The notes beneath the pieces are model-generated. The model searched no databases and was not told the DNA's origin. It saw only the letters and a program-made list of their open reading frames with translations. This document shows positions 1-9,387 of a stretch of DNA of 64,000 bases, piece by piece (position 1 is the stretch's first letter; each line of letters starts with the position of its first letter). The DNA is taken from contig CBDFNJ010000002.1 in assembly GCA_965250115.1 (NCBI GenBank), forward strand, positions 682,001 through 746,000. The letters are read 5' to 3'. A program made the position numbers and the translations under genes. Source of the stretch: CBDFHB01 sp965250115 (GTDB taxonomy: Bacteria > Acidobacteriota > Vicinamibacteria > Marinacidobacterales > SMYC01).

Positions 1-2550
1 CTGGTCACAACCTGGGGTGTCCTCAGCGGCGGACCGGGAAGCGGTCTCCACAAGTCCACGGACGGCGGAGCAACGTGGACGCCCCTCCGCGGCCATGGAC
101 TTCCGGCCACAACCCTGGGGAAGATCGCGGTCGCCGTGGCTCCCAGCAATTCCGATCGGGTCTATGCCACGATCGAAACCGGGGACGGCGTGCCTCAGGA
201 GGGAAAGAACATCGGCAACGGCTCCCTTTGGAGGTCCGAGGATGGCGGTGAGGAGTGGAAACTGATCAGTTATGACCACAGTCTCAACGAGCGAGCTCAT
301 TACTACGGGCGTATGGCGGTGGCACCGGACAATGCCGACGACGTCTACTTTGTAGGGGGTACACTCGTCCGTTCGATCGATGGCGGTGTGAGCGCGGAAG
401 GGCTCCGGGGGGGTGACAATCACGACATGTGGATCGATCCGACCGATCCCGATCGGATGATCTTGGGTGCCGATCCGGGCCCCGTCCTTACCACCAACCG
501 TGGTCGGACCTGGAGCAACAGAAGCCTTCCCATCGCCCAGATGTATCATGTAGAAGTCGACAACAAAATTCCCTACTTCGTCTACGGTAACCGCCAGGAT
601 GGCCCCTCGTTCCGAGGCCCAAGCAATCCACTGGGTGGCGGGATCACGGCGGGTCTGTGGCGATACGTGGGCGGCAATGAGAGTGGCTGGGCCGTTCCCG
701 ACCCGGTAGACGACAACATTGTCTGGTCGGGCGGCTATGACGGTGCCATCGACCGATTCGATCTCGACACGGGCCATGCGCAGTCCGTCAAGGTCTGGCC
801 GGAGACCTCCATTGGCTTTTCAGCTGGCGACATGAAATATCGTTTTAATTGGACCTTTCCCATCGCCATTTCGCCGCACGATCACAACAGAGTTTATGTT
901 GGCAGCCAATACGTTCACCAGACGACGGACGGTGGCCGTAACTGGAAGGTCATTAGTCCGGACCTGAGCACGGACGATGAGACTCTTCTCGAGAATTCAG
1001 ATGGCTCCAAGTCTCCCAGTGTCGGCGTCGAATTCGAATTTGGCTCTGTCGTCTTTGCCATCGCCGAGTCACCTCTGGAAGAGGGGCTTATCTGGGCGGG
1101 CACGAATGATGGGAACGTCCAGGTGACCCGGGACGGGGGCGCCAATTGGACCAACGTCACTGGCAATATCCCCGGTTTGCCGGCCTGGGGCACGGTCAGC
1201 AACATAGAACCTTCCCGGTATGATGCTGGCAGCAGCTACATTACGGTGAACTTGCATCACGTGAACAATCGCGATCCTCATGTTTACAAGACAACGGACT
1301 ATGGGAAGAGCTGGAAATCCATTAGCTCGGATATTCCCAGGAGCGTATTCAGCTATGCCCGCTGTGTGCGTGAAGATCCGGTACGGAAAGGGCTGCTCTA
1401 TCTCGGGACGGAAAACGCGCTATATGTTTCCTTTAATGACGGAGACAACTGGATTCCTCTACAAAACAACATGCCACACACGCCGGTGCACTCGATGGTC
1501 GTTCAAGAGCATTTCAATGACCTGGTGGTAGGCACCTATGGGCGAGGCTTCTGGATTATGGATGACATCACCCCCCTCCAGCAGCTCACGTCGGAGGTTG
1601 TCGATTCCGAGGTCCATCTTTTCGCTGCGCGGCCGGCATACCGTTTCCGGAATGTCGGTCGTCGAATGTCCGTTTACAATGCGCAGACCATAGGACAAGG
1701 CCCTCCCTACGGTGCTTCCATCAATTACTATCTGAAGTCCGCTCCGACCGATGACGTCACCATCACCATCCTTGATGAAAAGGGTCAGACAATAAAAACG
1801 CTCCAAGGATCCAAGGAGCCCGGTATCAACCGGGTGATGTGGGACCTGAGGCATGAGTCATCCAGGAGCGCCATGTTGAGAACCAACCACGACTATGGCC
1901 CTCATGTGGAGCTCGACTCACGTACGCAAACGCGACCCCTGCCCGCGGGCGGGTCGATCAGCCCACAAGCGGTACCGGGGATTTACACAGTAAAACTAAG
2001 TGTCGAGGGCCAGGAACTCAGTCAGCAGCTCACCGTGAAGAAGGATCCCAACTCGGCCGGCAGTGAGGCGGACATTCAGGCTCAAGTGAAGATGTCGCTC
2101 GAGCTTCGCGAAGACGTCAACTCCATTATGGATATGATCGACAACATTGAAACAATCCGAGGGCAGATTTACGATCTCACGATACTCCTCGAGGAGGACG
2201 AAAACGCTGGCGAGGTCATTGGTGCAGCGGAGGAGCTCGACAACAAGCTGAAAGCCGTGGAAGAAAACCTCTTTCAAATGAAGCAGACGCCAGGTGCAGA
2301 CTTTTGGCGTTGGAAGACGAGGCTCTTGGGGCGGTTCCTCGTGCTTGCTTCAGAGGTAGGAAGCTCGTGGGGAGGCGCCGGCAATGACTTCGCACCGACC
2401 ACTGCGCAAGTCGAGGTACATGAACTCTTGAAGAAGCGATTGACGACCCACCAGGATCGACTGAACGAGCTGCTCGACAAGGACGTCCCTGCTTTCACCG
2501 ATCTGCTGAGGGAGAAGAATCTGCCAACGATCTTTCTGGTACCAACCTAG
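1..2550 (+). CDS. Sortilin/VPS10-like BNR-repeat protein, 5' end cut by window
   Basis: The frame is open from base 1, so the gene starts before the window; the first ATG at 136 is internal. Six or more Asp-box (BNR) motifs of the form S/T-x-D-x-G-x-x-W are visible, for example STDGGATW, TTDGGRNWK, TRDGGANWT and TTDYGKSW, marking beta-propeller blades. After the propeller comes a beta-rich region (about residues 560-700 of the visible part), then a helical, Glu/Lys-rich tail ending FLVPT. The architecture matches the large exported 'glycosyl hydrolase BNR repeat' proteins common in Acidobacteriota and Gemmatimonadota. Despite that name, their substrate is unknown and glycosidase activity should not be assumed. 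A D-aminoacylase follows 15 bp downstream, suggesting cotranscription. The family call is secure, the function is not. Confidence 0.85.
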   Translation: MVTTWGVLSGGPGSGLHKSTDGGATWTPLRGHGLPATTLGKIAVAVAPSNSDRVYATIETGDGVPQEGKNIGNGSLWRSEDGGEEWKLISYDHSLNERAHYYGRMAVAPDNADDVYFVGGTLVRSIDGGVSAEGLRGGDNHDMWIDPTDPDRMILGADPGPVLTTNRGRTWSNRSLPIAQMYHVEVDNKIPYFVYGNRQDGPSFRGPSNPLGGGITAGLWRYVGGNESGWAVPDPVDDNIVWSGGYDGAIDRFDLDTGHAQSVKVWPETSIGFSAGDMKYRFNWTFPIAISPHDHNRVYVGSQYVHQTTDGGRNWKVISPDLSTDDETLLENSDGSKSPSVGVEFEFGSVVFAIAESPLEEGLIWAGTNDGNVQVTRDGGANWTNVTGNIPGLPAWGTVSNIEPSRYDAGSSYITVNLHHVNNRDPHVYKTTDYGKSWKSISSDIPRSVFSYARCVREDPVRKGLLYLGTENALYVSFNDGDNWIPLQNNMPHTPVHSMVVQEHFNDLVVGTYGRGFWIMDDITPLQQLTSEVVDSEVHLFAARPAYRFRNVGRRMSVYNAQTIGQGPPYGASINYYLKSAPTDDVTITILDEKGQTIKTLQGSKEPGINRVMWDLRHESSRSAMLRTNHDYGPHVELDSRTQTRPLPAGGSISPQAVPGIYTVKLSVEGQELSQQLTVKKDPNSAGSEADIQAQVKMSLELREDVNSIMDMIDNIETIRGQIYDLTILLEEDENAGEVIGAAEELDNKLKAVEENLFQMKQTPGADFWRWKTRLLGRFLVLASEVGSSWGGAGNDFAPTTAQVEVHELLKKRLTTHQDRLNELLDKDVPAFTDLLREKNLPTIFLVPT

Positions 2551-2565
2551 GGAGCAGAGAAATCA

Positions 2566-4200
2566 ATGAGAGGTCCTGCAATACGAGCCCAGTGCCTTTG
2601 CTCTTTGTTGCTAGTTGCCCTCAGCGCCTGCAGCGAAAGCGACCGGCCCATATTGGATTTGGTCATCGAGAACGGGCATGTCGTCGACGGTACGGGCAGT
2701 CCCTGGTTTGCCGCTGACGTCGGCATTGTCGACGGCAAAATAGCCAATGTCGGCGATCTGGCAACCATCAGCCGAGAGCGCACCATCGATGCCACTGGCC
2801 TCGTCGTCTCCCCGGGCTTCGTCGATATCCACAATCACTCCGACGATCAGCTGCTGGAAATGCCCCTCGCCGAAAACTACATCCGGCAGGGCTCCACCAC
2901 ATTGGTCATCGGCAACTGCGGTCACTCGACCGTGCCGCGCGAGGAATGGCCGACGTTCGAGAAATATTTCGGCCACCTCGAAGAAGATGGCACTACGGTC
3001 AACGTCGCAGCCCTCATGGGACACGGTGATCTGAGAAGCTACGTCGTCGGCGAGGATGATCGGGCACCCACCGCCGAGGAGCTCGACAGGATGAAATCCG
3101 TCCTCGACGGTGCCATGGAGGATGGCGCTTTCGGCATGTCGACCGGTCTGGCTTACGCGCCGGGAATGTTCGCCAAAACCGATGAGCTCATCGAGCTGTG
3201 CAAGGTCGTCGCCCAATATGATGGCCTCTACGCCACGCACATCCGTACCGAGGGTTCCAGTTCCACCTGGGAAAAGTCCGTCCTCGAAGCGATCGAAACC
3301 GCGGAACACTGCGGGGCTCATCTGCAGGTCTCCCATCAGGAGAGCCATTACCCGAACTGGGGCGATATAGAAAAGATTATCAAACTGCTCGAAGCGGCCC
3401 GTGCCCGAGGCATGGACGTCAGCACCGACCTGCCGCCCTACCTAGCGGGCTCGACCACGATTTATCAGATTCTGCCCAACTGGGCGCTGGATGGAGGCGA
3501 CCCCGAAGTCTTGAGAAGGGTACAGGATCCCGAAGAGAGGAAAAAGATCCGACACTACGTCTATGAGGAGAAGGAATCACACACCACTCCGCCCGTCGCC
3601 CTTCTCGGAGACGGGCATGCCGATAAGATCTGGGTTAGTGGCAAACACATCGCTCAAATCGCCGACGAACGCGGACTCGACCACCTGGACACCGTCTTTC
3701 AGCTCATCATTGAAAACAAAGGTGGCGTGAGCATCGTGATGGAGCAGCACTATGAAGACGACATCCGCAAGTTGGTCAGCCACCCGCTCTCCATGATCGA
3801 ATCGGATGGCCGCATATACAAGGTCGGCGACGGCGTGCCCCATCCCCGCAGCTATGGCGTCTTCCCCATCACTTTTCGCAAGTACGTGCGCGGAGAAACC
3901 CGAGCGGAAGAACCCAAAGAGGTGGGCAAAACCATCCTCACGTTGCAGGAGGCGGTCAGAAAAATCACGTCATTCCCGGCAACCAAGCTGGGCATCCAGG
4001 ACCGGGGTCTGATTCGCGAGAATATGTGGGCCGATATTACCATCTTTGATCTCGAAGGCATCACCGACCAGGCCACCTACGCCGATCCCCACCAGTTCCC
4101 CCGGGGCATCCCCTACGTCATCGTCAACGGCGAAGTCGCGGTGGAGAACGAAGAGCTCACCGGCGCGCGCCCTGGCCGCATTTTGAGACGCTCAAGATAA
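2566..4200 (+). CDS. N-acyl-D-amino-acid deacylase (D-aminoacylase) lipoprotein
   Basis: This 544-residue amidohydrolase-superfamily protein should hydrolyse N-acylated D-amino acids to the free D-amino acid and a carboxylate. It starts with a hydrophobic signal ending in the lipobox LSAC, so it is probably a lipid-anchored envelope protein. The family opening is clear: VVDGTGSPW, DVGIVDGKI, then the metal-binding GFVDIHNHSD, and further GNCGHS, THIRTEG and the late IESDGRIY. The C-terminal PGRILR is typical of the family. The start ATG has a purine-rich GGGAGCAGAG stretch about 9 nt upstream. A paralogue of similar length lies at 45740-47314. It sits between the BNR protein and an aminotransferase, in keeping with peptide or D-amino-acid salvage. 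The exact acyl and side-chain preference cannot be read from sequence. Confidence 0.9.
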   Translation: MRGPAIRAQCLCSLLLVALSACSESDRPILDLVIENGHVVDGTGSPWFAADVGIVDGKIANVGDLATISRERTIDATGLVVSPGFVDIHNHSDDQLLEMPLAENYIRQGSTTLVIGNCGHSTVPREEWPTFEKYFGHLEEDGTTVNVAALMGHGDLRSYVVGEDDRAPTAEELDRMKSVLDGAMEDGAFGMSTGLAYAPGMFAKTDELIELCKVVAQYDGLYATHIRTEGSSSTWEKSVLEAIETAEHCGAHLQVSHQESHYPNWGDIEKIIKLLEAARARGMDVSTDLPPYLAGSTTIYQILPNWALDGGDPEVLRRVQDPEERKKIRHYVYEEKESHTTPPVALLGDGHADKIWVSGKHIAQIADERGLDHLDTVFQLIIENKGGVSIVMEQHYEDDIRKLVSHPLSMIESDGRIYKVGDGVPHPRSYGVFPITFRKYVRGETRAEEPKEVGKTILTLQEAVRKITSFPATKLGIQDRGLIRENMWADITIFDLEGITDQATYADPHQFPRGIPYVIVNGEVAVENEELTGARPGRILRRSR

Positions 4201-4225
4201 ACCGAACGGAATAGGAGAAATTCCC

Positions 4226-5482
4226 ATGAGCTCACTGGACCGCCGTAGCTTCCTCACGACGACTGCTGCCGGGCTAGCCGCGCTCCCGCCCGTCCGCGGC
4301 ATGACGCTTCCCGCCGAGGAGGATCCGCTCGGCGTGCGCGCCGATTTTCCAATCACCCGGAACCTGACGTTTCTCGCCACCTCGTGGATCGGCCCGATGC
4401 CCCGGGTTGTGAGAGACGTCGCCGTCGAGTACGTCGACGAAAAGATGTACTGGGCGGATAGCCGGTTTCGATTGGAGAAGAAAGAGATGACGCGTACCGC
4501 CTTTGCGGAGCTCTTCGGCGCCAAGCCGGAGGAGGTGGCGCTTCTCGCTGGGACGGGCGATGCCGAGAACATCGTCACCCGCGGCCTCGATCTGAAGGCT
4601 GGCGACAACGTCGTCATCGACGACCTACACTTTACTTCGAGCATCGTCCTGTACCGTCATCTCGAGAAGGACAAGGGTGTCGAGCTTCGCGTCGTTCCCG
4701 AGAAGAACGGCAGCTCGCCGCTCGAGGATTTCGAGGCGCGCATCGACGAGAAAACTCGCCTCGTTTCCGTGGCGTGGGTGTCGAACCGCAACGGCTATCG
4801 ACACGACCTCCGCGCATTGGCTGAGCTCGCTCATGCGAAGGGTGCCCTCCTGTTTACCGACGCCGTCCAAGCCATCGGCACCTTTCCCGCCAACCTCAAC
4901 GAGCTAGGCGTGGACTTTCTCGTTGCTGGTGCCTACAAGTGGCTGTTCGCCAACTTTGGAGTGGCGCCGTTTTTCATCCGTGAGGAGCACCTCGATCGCA
5001 TTCCCCCCGACCGCTACGGCCACGGCTCGGTCGCGGAGACGCTCACGGGCGAGGGCTGGTCCGGCTCACACCGGGTGGGGCTTCCCCGCGAGCTCGGCTT
5101 CCGCCACAAGACCAGCGTAACTAAGTACGAGCACTCCTCACTCGCCTTCAGCCCGGTCGCCCAGCTCAACGCCTCCCTCGGCTATCTGAAGAACGTCGGT
5201 CTTTCCAAGATCGAAAAGCACGCCGTGGGGCTCGCCCACGAGTTCCGTGAGGGCGCCGCCAAGTTGGGATACGAGGCGTGGACGCCTGAAGGCAACCAGT
5301 CACCCATCGTGAGTATCATTCATGGACGAGACCCCGACCATCTGAAACGGATTCTGAAGGAAGAATCGATTGTGATCACCTTCAAGGGGACGAACCAGCC
5401 AGTGCTGCGAGTGGCCGTCTCCCTGTTCAACAACCGCGCTGATATCCAGCGAATCCTGAAGGTGCTCGAAACGGTCGCCTGA
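4226..5482 (+). CDS. Class V aminotransferase-family PLP enzyme with Tat-type leader
   Basis: A 418-residue fold-type I PLP enzyme related to cysteine desulfurases and isopenicillin-N-epimerase-like proteins. The N-terminus carries a twin-arginine type leader (DRRSFLTTTAAGLAALP), so it should be exported folded with its cofactor. Family landmarks are an SxAWVSNRNG stretch near the PLP ring Asp region (TDAVQAIG) and the Schiff-base lysine in GAYKWLF. No Cys-containing desulfurase loop was evident, which argues against an IscS-type role. It lies 25 bp after the D-aminoacylase on the same strand, so the product of that enzyme is a plausible substrate; that is inference. It converges on the amidohydrolase at 5514. 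The substrate is unassigned. Confidence 0.85.
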   Translation: MSSLDRRSFLTTTAAGLAALPPVRGMTLPAEEDPLGVRADFPITRNLTFLATSWIGPMPRVVRDVAVEYVDEKMYWADSRFRLEKKEMTRTAFAELFGAKPEEVALLAGTGDAENIVTRGLDLKAGDNVVIDDLHFTSSIVLYRHLEKDKGVELRVVPEKNGSSPLEDFEARIDEKTRLVSVAWVSNRNGYRHDLRALAELAHAKGALLFTDAVQAIGTFPANLNELGVDFLVAGAYKWLFANFGVAPFFIREEHLDRIPPDRYGHGSVAETLTGEGWSGSHRVGLPRELGFRHKTSVTKYEHSSLAFSPVAQLNASLGYLKNVGLSKIEKHAVGLAHEFREGAAKLGYEAWTPEGNQSPIVSIIHGRDPDHLKRILKEESIVITFKGTNQPVLRVAVSLFNNRADIQRILKVLETVA

Positions 5483-5513
5483 CCGCTCGACGAACCACGT
5501 GACGCGCCTCGCG

Positions 5514-6824
5514 CTAATCGAACCGGTACACGACTCCGTCCTTCATGACGAAGGACACGCTTTTTAGTGCCGCGATATCCTCGAGAGGGTTCTCCGGGGT
5601 GGCGATGATGTCTGCCGCCATCCCGGGTCGGATGGCGCCACGCCGGTCCGCCACGTCGAGCAACCGCGCGGGGTTTACGATCATGGCTCGGAGTATGTCC
5701 TCGGGGGGGATCCCGGCTGCGGCCCAAGTGTCTACGACCCCGATGGCCGTTTCTCCCTTCGTGAATCCGGAGGTGAGCCGTAGGATATCGGCGCCAAAGG
5801 CCATCTCGACCCCGATGCGGTAGGCTCGTCTCAAACGATCGACGTGCCTGTCGTATTCCCCGGCGTGGAAGTCCCTGTTATGGGTGTCAGGTCCTAGCCC
5901 GTACTCGCAGCCCACTAGAACAATTCCGGCTTGCTTGGTTAACTCCAGCACCTCATCGCTCATCCTGTACCCGTGCTCGATAGAGTCGGCACCCCCCTCG
6001 ATAGCGAGACGCGCTCCCACTTCCGTCAAGGCATGGGCAGCCAGCTTGGCACCGGCCGCGTGCGATTCTTTTACCATGAACTTGATGTCCTCCACGGAGT
6101 AGAGGTATGGGTGGTCATCGATGATGATCTTGGTCCACGTCGCTCCGTAGTGGATGTTCTCTCGGATGGCTTTGCGTAACTCATCGTGGCTGTCGGCGTA
6201 GTAGTAATCGACCAGCCCCATGTCGGGAATCTCGGGGTTGACACGGAACTGCCCACCGAAAGGGGCGAGGATCTTGCCGGAAGTAAACAGCGTCGGACCG
6301 AGCACCCTGCCCGTTCGGCCCGGAGCAGAGGTGGTGGAGGTTTCTATCGGGCCCCTGTATGGAGCTGGCGGAGAATTGAGGAAGCGCAACAGCGCGGTGT
6401 CAGCCCAATTCCCGGAGTTTCCCAGATCGCGTATGGTCGTAAATCCGGCATACAGAAAAGATTGGGCACTGAGCAGGCTCTGGATAGCACGCTCGGCGGT
6501 GGAAAAGTTGACGTTGTACTCTGTGAGGGACGAATCGTCGGCGTCGTAAGCGGACCCGACATGAGTGTGGCTTTCGAAGAGTCCAGGAAGCACCGTCAGG
6601 GAGGACAGGTCGAGCTCGGCGGCACCGGCGGGGATCGTTGGATTCTCACCCACCGCACGAATCGTCCCGTCCTCGACGACGATGGTCTGGTCCGATTGGG
6701 ACGTACCCGTCTCGGGATCGACGAGCTCGCCCGCGCGAATGACGATGACTTGAGCTTCCGTGGCCGGAAGGCAAAGAGCAAGGGTCACAGCGGTCAAGAT
6801 TCCTAAAACAAGTCGCAGGTTCAT
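5514..6824 (-). CDS. Secreted amidohydrolase (imidazolonepropionase-like)
   Basis: A 436-residue amidohydrolase with a Sec signal peptide ending near ATEAQ. Metal-site motifs are GLFESHTHVG near residue 85, then AHALTEVGA, EHGYRMS and the late FGADILR. This is the imidazolonepropionase-like or prolidase-like branch often found as secreted enzymes in soil Acidobacteriota. It probably cleaves a cyclic amide or a dipeptide in the periplasm. It converges with the aminotransferase (31 bp between stops) and lies downstream of the M19 dipeptidase on the same strand. The roughly 100 bp between it and that gene hold no obvious terminator. The substrate is not predictable from sequence. Confidence 0.85.
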   Translation of the reverse strand: MNLRLVLGILTAVTLALCLPATEAQVIVIRAGELVDPETGTSQSDQTIVVEDGTIRAVGENPTIPAGAAELDLSSLTVLPGLFESHTHVGSAYDADDSSLTEYNVNFSTAERAIQSLLSAQSFLYAGFTTIRDLGNSGNWADTALLRFLNSPPAPYRGPIETSTTSAPGRTGRVLGPTLFTSGKILAPFGGQFRVNPEIPDMGLVDYYYADSHDELRKAIRENIHYGATWTKIIIDDHPYLYSVEDIKFMVKESHAAGAKLAAHALTEVGARLAIEGGADSIEHGYRMSDEVLELTKQAGIVLVGCEYGLGPDTHNRDFHAGEYDRHVDRLRRAYRIGVEMAFGADILRLTSGFTKGETAIGVVDTWAAAGIPPEDILRAMIVNPARLLDVADRRGAIRPGMAADIIATPENPLEDIAALKSVSFVMKDGVVYRFD

Positions 6825-6930
6825 CTTGGGTTCCTTTCAAGACTCCGTCGGGGATGTCTTCTTTTAAAAGTTCCGAAACGTCTACTCTCTATCATTCCGT
6901 TGGACCGTATCAATTGGGTAGGACAGAATG

Positions 6931-8076
6931 TCAAGTGCCAAGCGCTTCACGAAAGACGCGCAGAAAGTTCCCCCCCAGCAACTTCTCGATCTGCGAGTCC
7001 GTATAGCCTCGCTTCTCGAGGCCGTCGGCGAGGACCAGCATCCGCATGGGGGTGTTCAACTCCGGGATCACGACGTGTTGCGGCACCGTTTCCGAAAACC
7101 CGCCCTCGATCTCTTCTGGAGCGGTGGCCTGCGAGTAGCGCAGTCGTTCCTCGAGCTTGGTGTTGTCCAGCGCCTCCATCGAATGGTCGCTTCCGAAACC
7201 GACGTGATCGATCCCTGCTATCCGCACCGCGTGTTGGATGTTGTCGAGCGCAGCGTCGAGGGTTGCAGTATCGGCTCGCGTCAGCCATTCGCTGATGTTG
7301 AAGATGCCGACCACACCTCCCTTATCCGCCAGCGCCCGCATCTGCTCATCGGTACGATTGCGCAGTGAACGGTACAGGGCCCGGCACCCGGTGTGCGTAA
7401 AAACGCACGGCCGGCTGGAGATCTCGATGGCATCTAGCGTGGTCTCGTCCCCGCAGTGGGATAGGTCGATCAGCATACCTAGCTCGTTGCACCGCTTGAC
7501 CACCTCGACTCCGAAATGACTCAGGGTGCCGTCATTTCGGTCCCGGTAGCCGCTGCCTACTTGATTCCTGGTGTCGTGAGTCAGTTGCAGAACCCGCAGT
7601 CCAAGCTCGAAAAACGTGCGCACCATCGCCAACTCGCGATCCAGGATGCTGGCATCCTGTGAAAGGTAGACGATGGCAAACTTCCCGCTTCGCTTCGCCT
7701 CCTCGATGTCCCGGGCAGAAAGGGCTCGCACCAAAACGTCGTGGTGTTTATCCAGTTCCTCGTTCCACCGAGCAATGTGTCGCACCATAGCTTCCAACGA
7801 GCGTCCGCACGCGTTGATGGAAATGTCCCAAAAGGCCGCCGTTTGACCGGATGCCTGGATGGCTTCGAGCGTGGCGACGGGGAGGGTGGCGGAATTGTCC
7901 TGCGTGTACAACAGCGAGTCGATTGTGATCGTGGAAGCAAAAAGCTGGCGGGGCCGGCCCGATATCTCCGGCTCCGCGTCCGCCAGCCTCTGCGCTTCCT
8001 GCCCGGAGGTGCTTGCGGCTGCCAACGTGGAAATCGAAGCCGCCGTTTTCACAAATTCCCTTCGATTGACCCGCAT
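6931..8076 (-). CDS. Membrane dipeptidase-like protein (peptidase M19), Tat leader
   Basis: A protein of about 381 residues of the renal-dipeptidase (M19) family. I chose the ATG at 8076 because it has AGAGAAGG about 8 nt upstream and gives the leader MRVNRREFVKTAAS, a twin-arginine signal; an in-frame ATG at 8118 would add 14 residues. Conserved M19 segments are LQLTHDTRN, DLSHCGDETT, VFTHTGCRAL, RNRTDEQMRAL, KGGVVGI and GFGSDH. The usual N-terminal HxD zinc motif (as in DGHNDL) is replaced by TIDSLLY. It may therefore use one metal, or belong to the divergent M19 subgroup that lacks this motif. With the neighbouring amidohydrolases it fits extracytoplasmic dipeptide cleavage. Confidence 0.85.
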   Translation of the reverse strand: MRVNRREFVKTAASISTLAAASTSGQEAQRLADAEPEISGRPRQLFASTITIDSLLYTQDNSATLPVATLEAIQASGQTAAFWDISINACGRSLEAMVRHIARWNEELDKHHDVLVRALSARDIEEAKRSGKFAIVYLSQDASILDRELAMVRTFFELGLRVLQLTHDTRNQVGSGYRDRNDGTLSHFGVEVVKRCNELGMLIDLSHCGDETTLDAIEISSRPCVFTHTGCRALYRSLRNRTDEQMRALADKGGVVGIFNISEWLTRADTATLDAALDNIQHAVRIAGIDHVGFGSDHSMEALDNTKLEERLRYSQATAPEEIEGGFSETVPQHVVIPELNTPMRMLVLADGLEKRGYTDSQIEKLLGGNFLRVFREALGT

Positions 8077-8446
8077 CGCAGGCCTTCTCTTTATGAGAGG
8101 TTGATTCGCTTGCCCCACGGTCTTTCGCGCTGTCTTCTTCCCTCTGCGACGTCGAAACGCCTTCTGGAAACCAATCGGCCGCCGTCAATCCTACGTCGCG
8201 ATCGACGGGGCGTCAAATGATCGTTCAAGAAGTCTTGGTCGCGATCTGCATCGAGAAGGGAAAGTCCATGCGTGGTACCGCCGTGAGGGCTGCGGAGAAA
8301 GCCTGGAGCTTTGCCAAGGCCGCTGGCGCGGAGGCTTCAAGGTCTCTCCCGGTGAACTCGAGCTGCACCCTCTGACCTGGACATCCGGCGTCGAAAAGCA
8401 GGGATTCCACACCCGCTATGCCCGTGGGGGGCCCTTGCAACTCGCC

Positions 8447-8670
8447 CTAAATCCCGCCTTGGTAGGTGTCACCCTTGTTCACGCGGATCACGGCCGGCTC
8501 GTACGCGTATTTGGTGGTTTCCACGGTGAACTCTCGCTCCTGCGGCTTCGACACGCCCGGGGCGACCACGAAGCCGAGGGTTCCCGTTGCAGCCATCGCC
8601 AAGCAAAAGACCAGCCCGTAGACGATATGGCCTCGCGTCCCTGCCGTTGCGTTTGTGAGGTTAAATAGGG
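8447..8670 (-). pseudogene. Truncated cupredoxin-like protein
   Basis: Reading on from the stop of the cupredoxin at 8677, a frame without a normal start codon encodes a membrane/signal segment (HIVYGLVFCLAMAATG). This leads into FTVETTKYAYEPAVIRV and NKGDT, which is the first half of a cytochrome-oxidase-subunit-II/cupredoxin domain. It stops at 8447, right where the copper loop should begin, so the copper ligands are missing. The downstream 200 bp on the same strand (8225-8440) is open but I do not recognise it. I read this as the last gene of the cytochrome/cupredoxin operon, decayed at its 3' half. Confidence 0.5.
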
Positions 8671-8676
8671 GAGTCC

Positions 8677-9270
8677 TCAGCGCGTCAAAGTGAAATCGAC
8701 GGTGGTCGCGCCCTTGACCACGACGTCTTCGGTCTGTTTCTTCAGGCGCTCGTGCCAGGCCGTCAGCTTGTAGGTACCATCGGGAACGTCTTCGATGGTG
8801 AAGTTCCCTTCACCGTCGCTAACGGCGAAGTAGGGAGTCTCCACCGCGACCACGTAGCCAATCATTCCGGGATGAGGTTTGCAGAGCATGACCGCGGCAC
8901 ACGGTTCGCCGAACGTATACGGCCGCGTCTCGTCGGTCGGCCAGTACCCGAGGTCGAACTTGTCCGCGCACTCGTCTGGTGTGAATACGTTGTGAGCGAC
9001 CGGATCACTGTTGAGAAATTCCACGGTGGTGCCCACCACCACCGGGAGGATCTTCGGAAGGAAGGCCATTCCTCTTTGGACCATTACCACCGGCTCCTTC
9101 GGCGGCGGGAAGGTCTTGCCTTCTATCTTCTCGATGTAGACGACCGCGTCGGCGTGGCTTCTCAGGCCCTCCAGCGTCACCTTTCCGCTGATCGGGCCCG
9201 CCAGCATCGTCGAGGAGACACCGAGTGACACCGCCGTCATCGCCAGGTTGCGGATGTGCTTCCGCCACAT
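8677..9270 (-). CDS. Periplasmic cupredoxin with carboxypeptidase-regulatory-like tail
   Basis: A 197-residue exported protein (signal peptide ending near TMLAG). The first half is a blue-copper type fold: GTTVEFLNSDPVAHNVFT supplies the first His, and AVMLCKPHPGMIGY supplies the Cys-His-Met set. The second half (YFAVSDGEGNFTIEDVPDGTY) is a carboxypeptidase-regulatory-like beta sandwich. Proteins of this build resemble the 'methylamine utilization' copper proteins and probably carry electrons in the periplasm. It lies 117 bp downstream of the heme-tagged outer-membrane protein at 9388, with a second, broken cupredoxin immediately after it. That points to a redox operon. Confidence 0.8.
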   Translation of the reverse strand: MWRKHIRNLAMTAVSLGVSSTMLAGPISGKVTLEGLRSHADAVVYIEKIEGKTFPPPKEPVVMVQRGMAFLPKILPVVVGTTVEFLNSDPVAHNVFTPDECADKFDLGYWPTDETRPYTFGEPCAAVMLCKPHPGMIGYVVAVETPYFAVSDGEGNFTIEDVPDGTYKLTAWHERLKKQTEDVVVKGATTVDFTLTR

Positions 9271-9387
9271 GTCATTTGCTCCTTTTTTTGGAGCTCCTTA
9301 GGTCTCTTCCTGTGACGGTTGCGGCCGCCACCGAAAGGACTCGATTACTTTCGCCGGGGCTGGGTCTTATCGACGAGCCGCCGGCGT

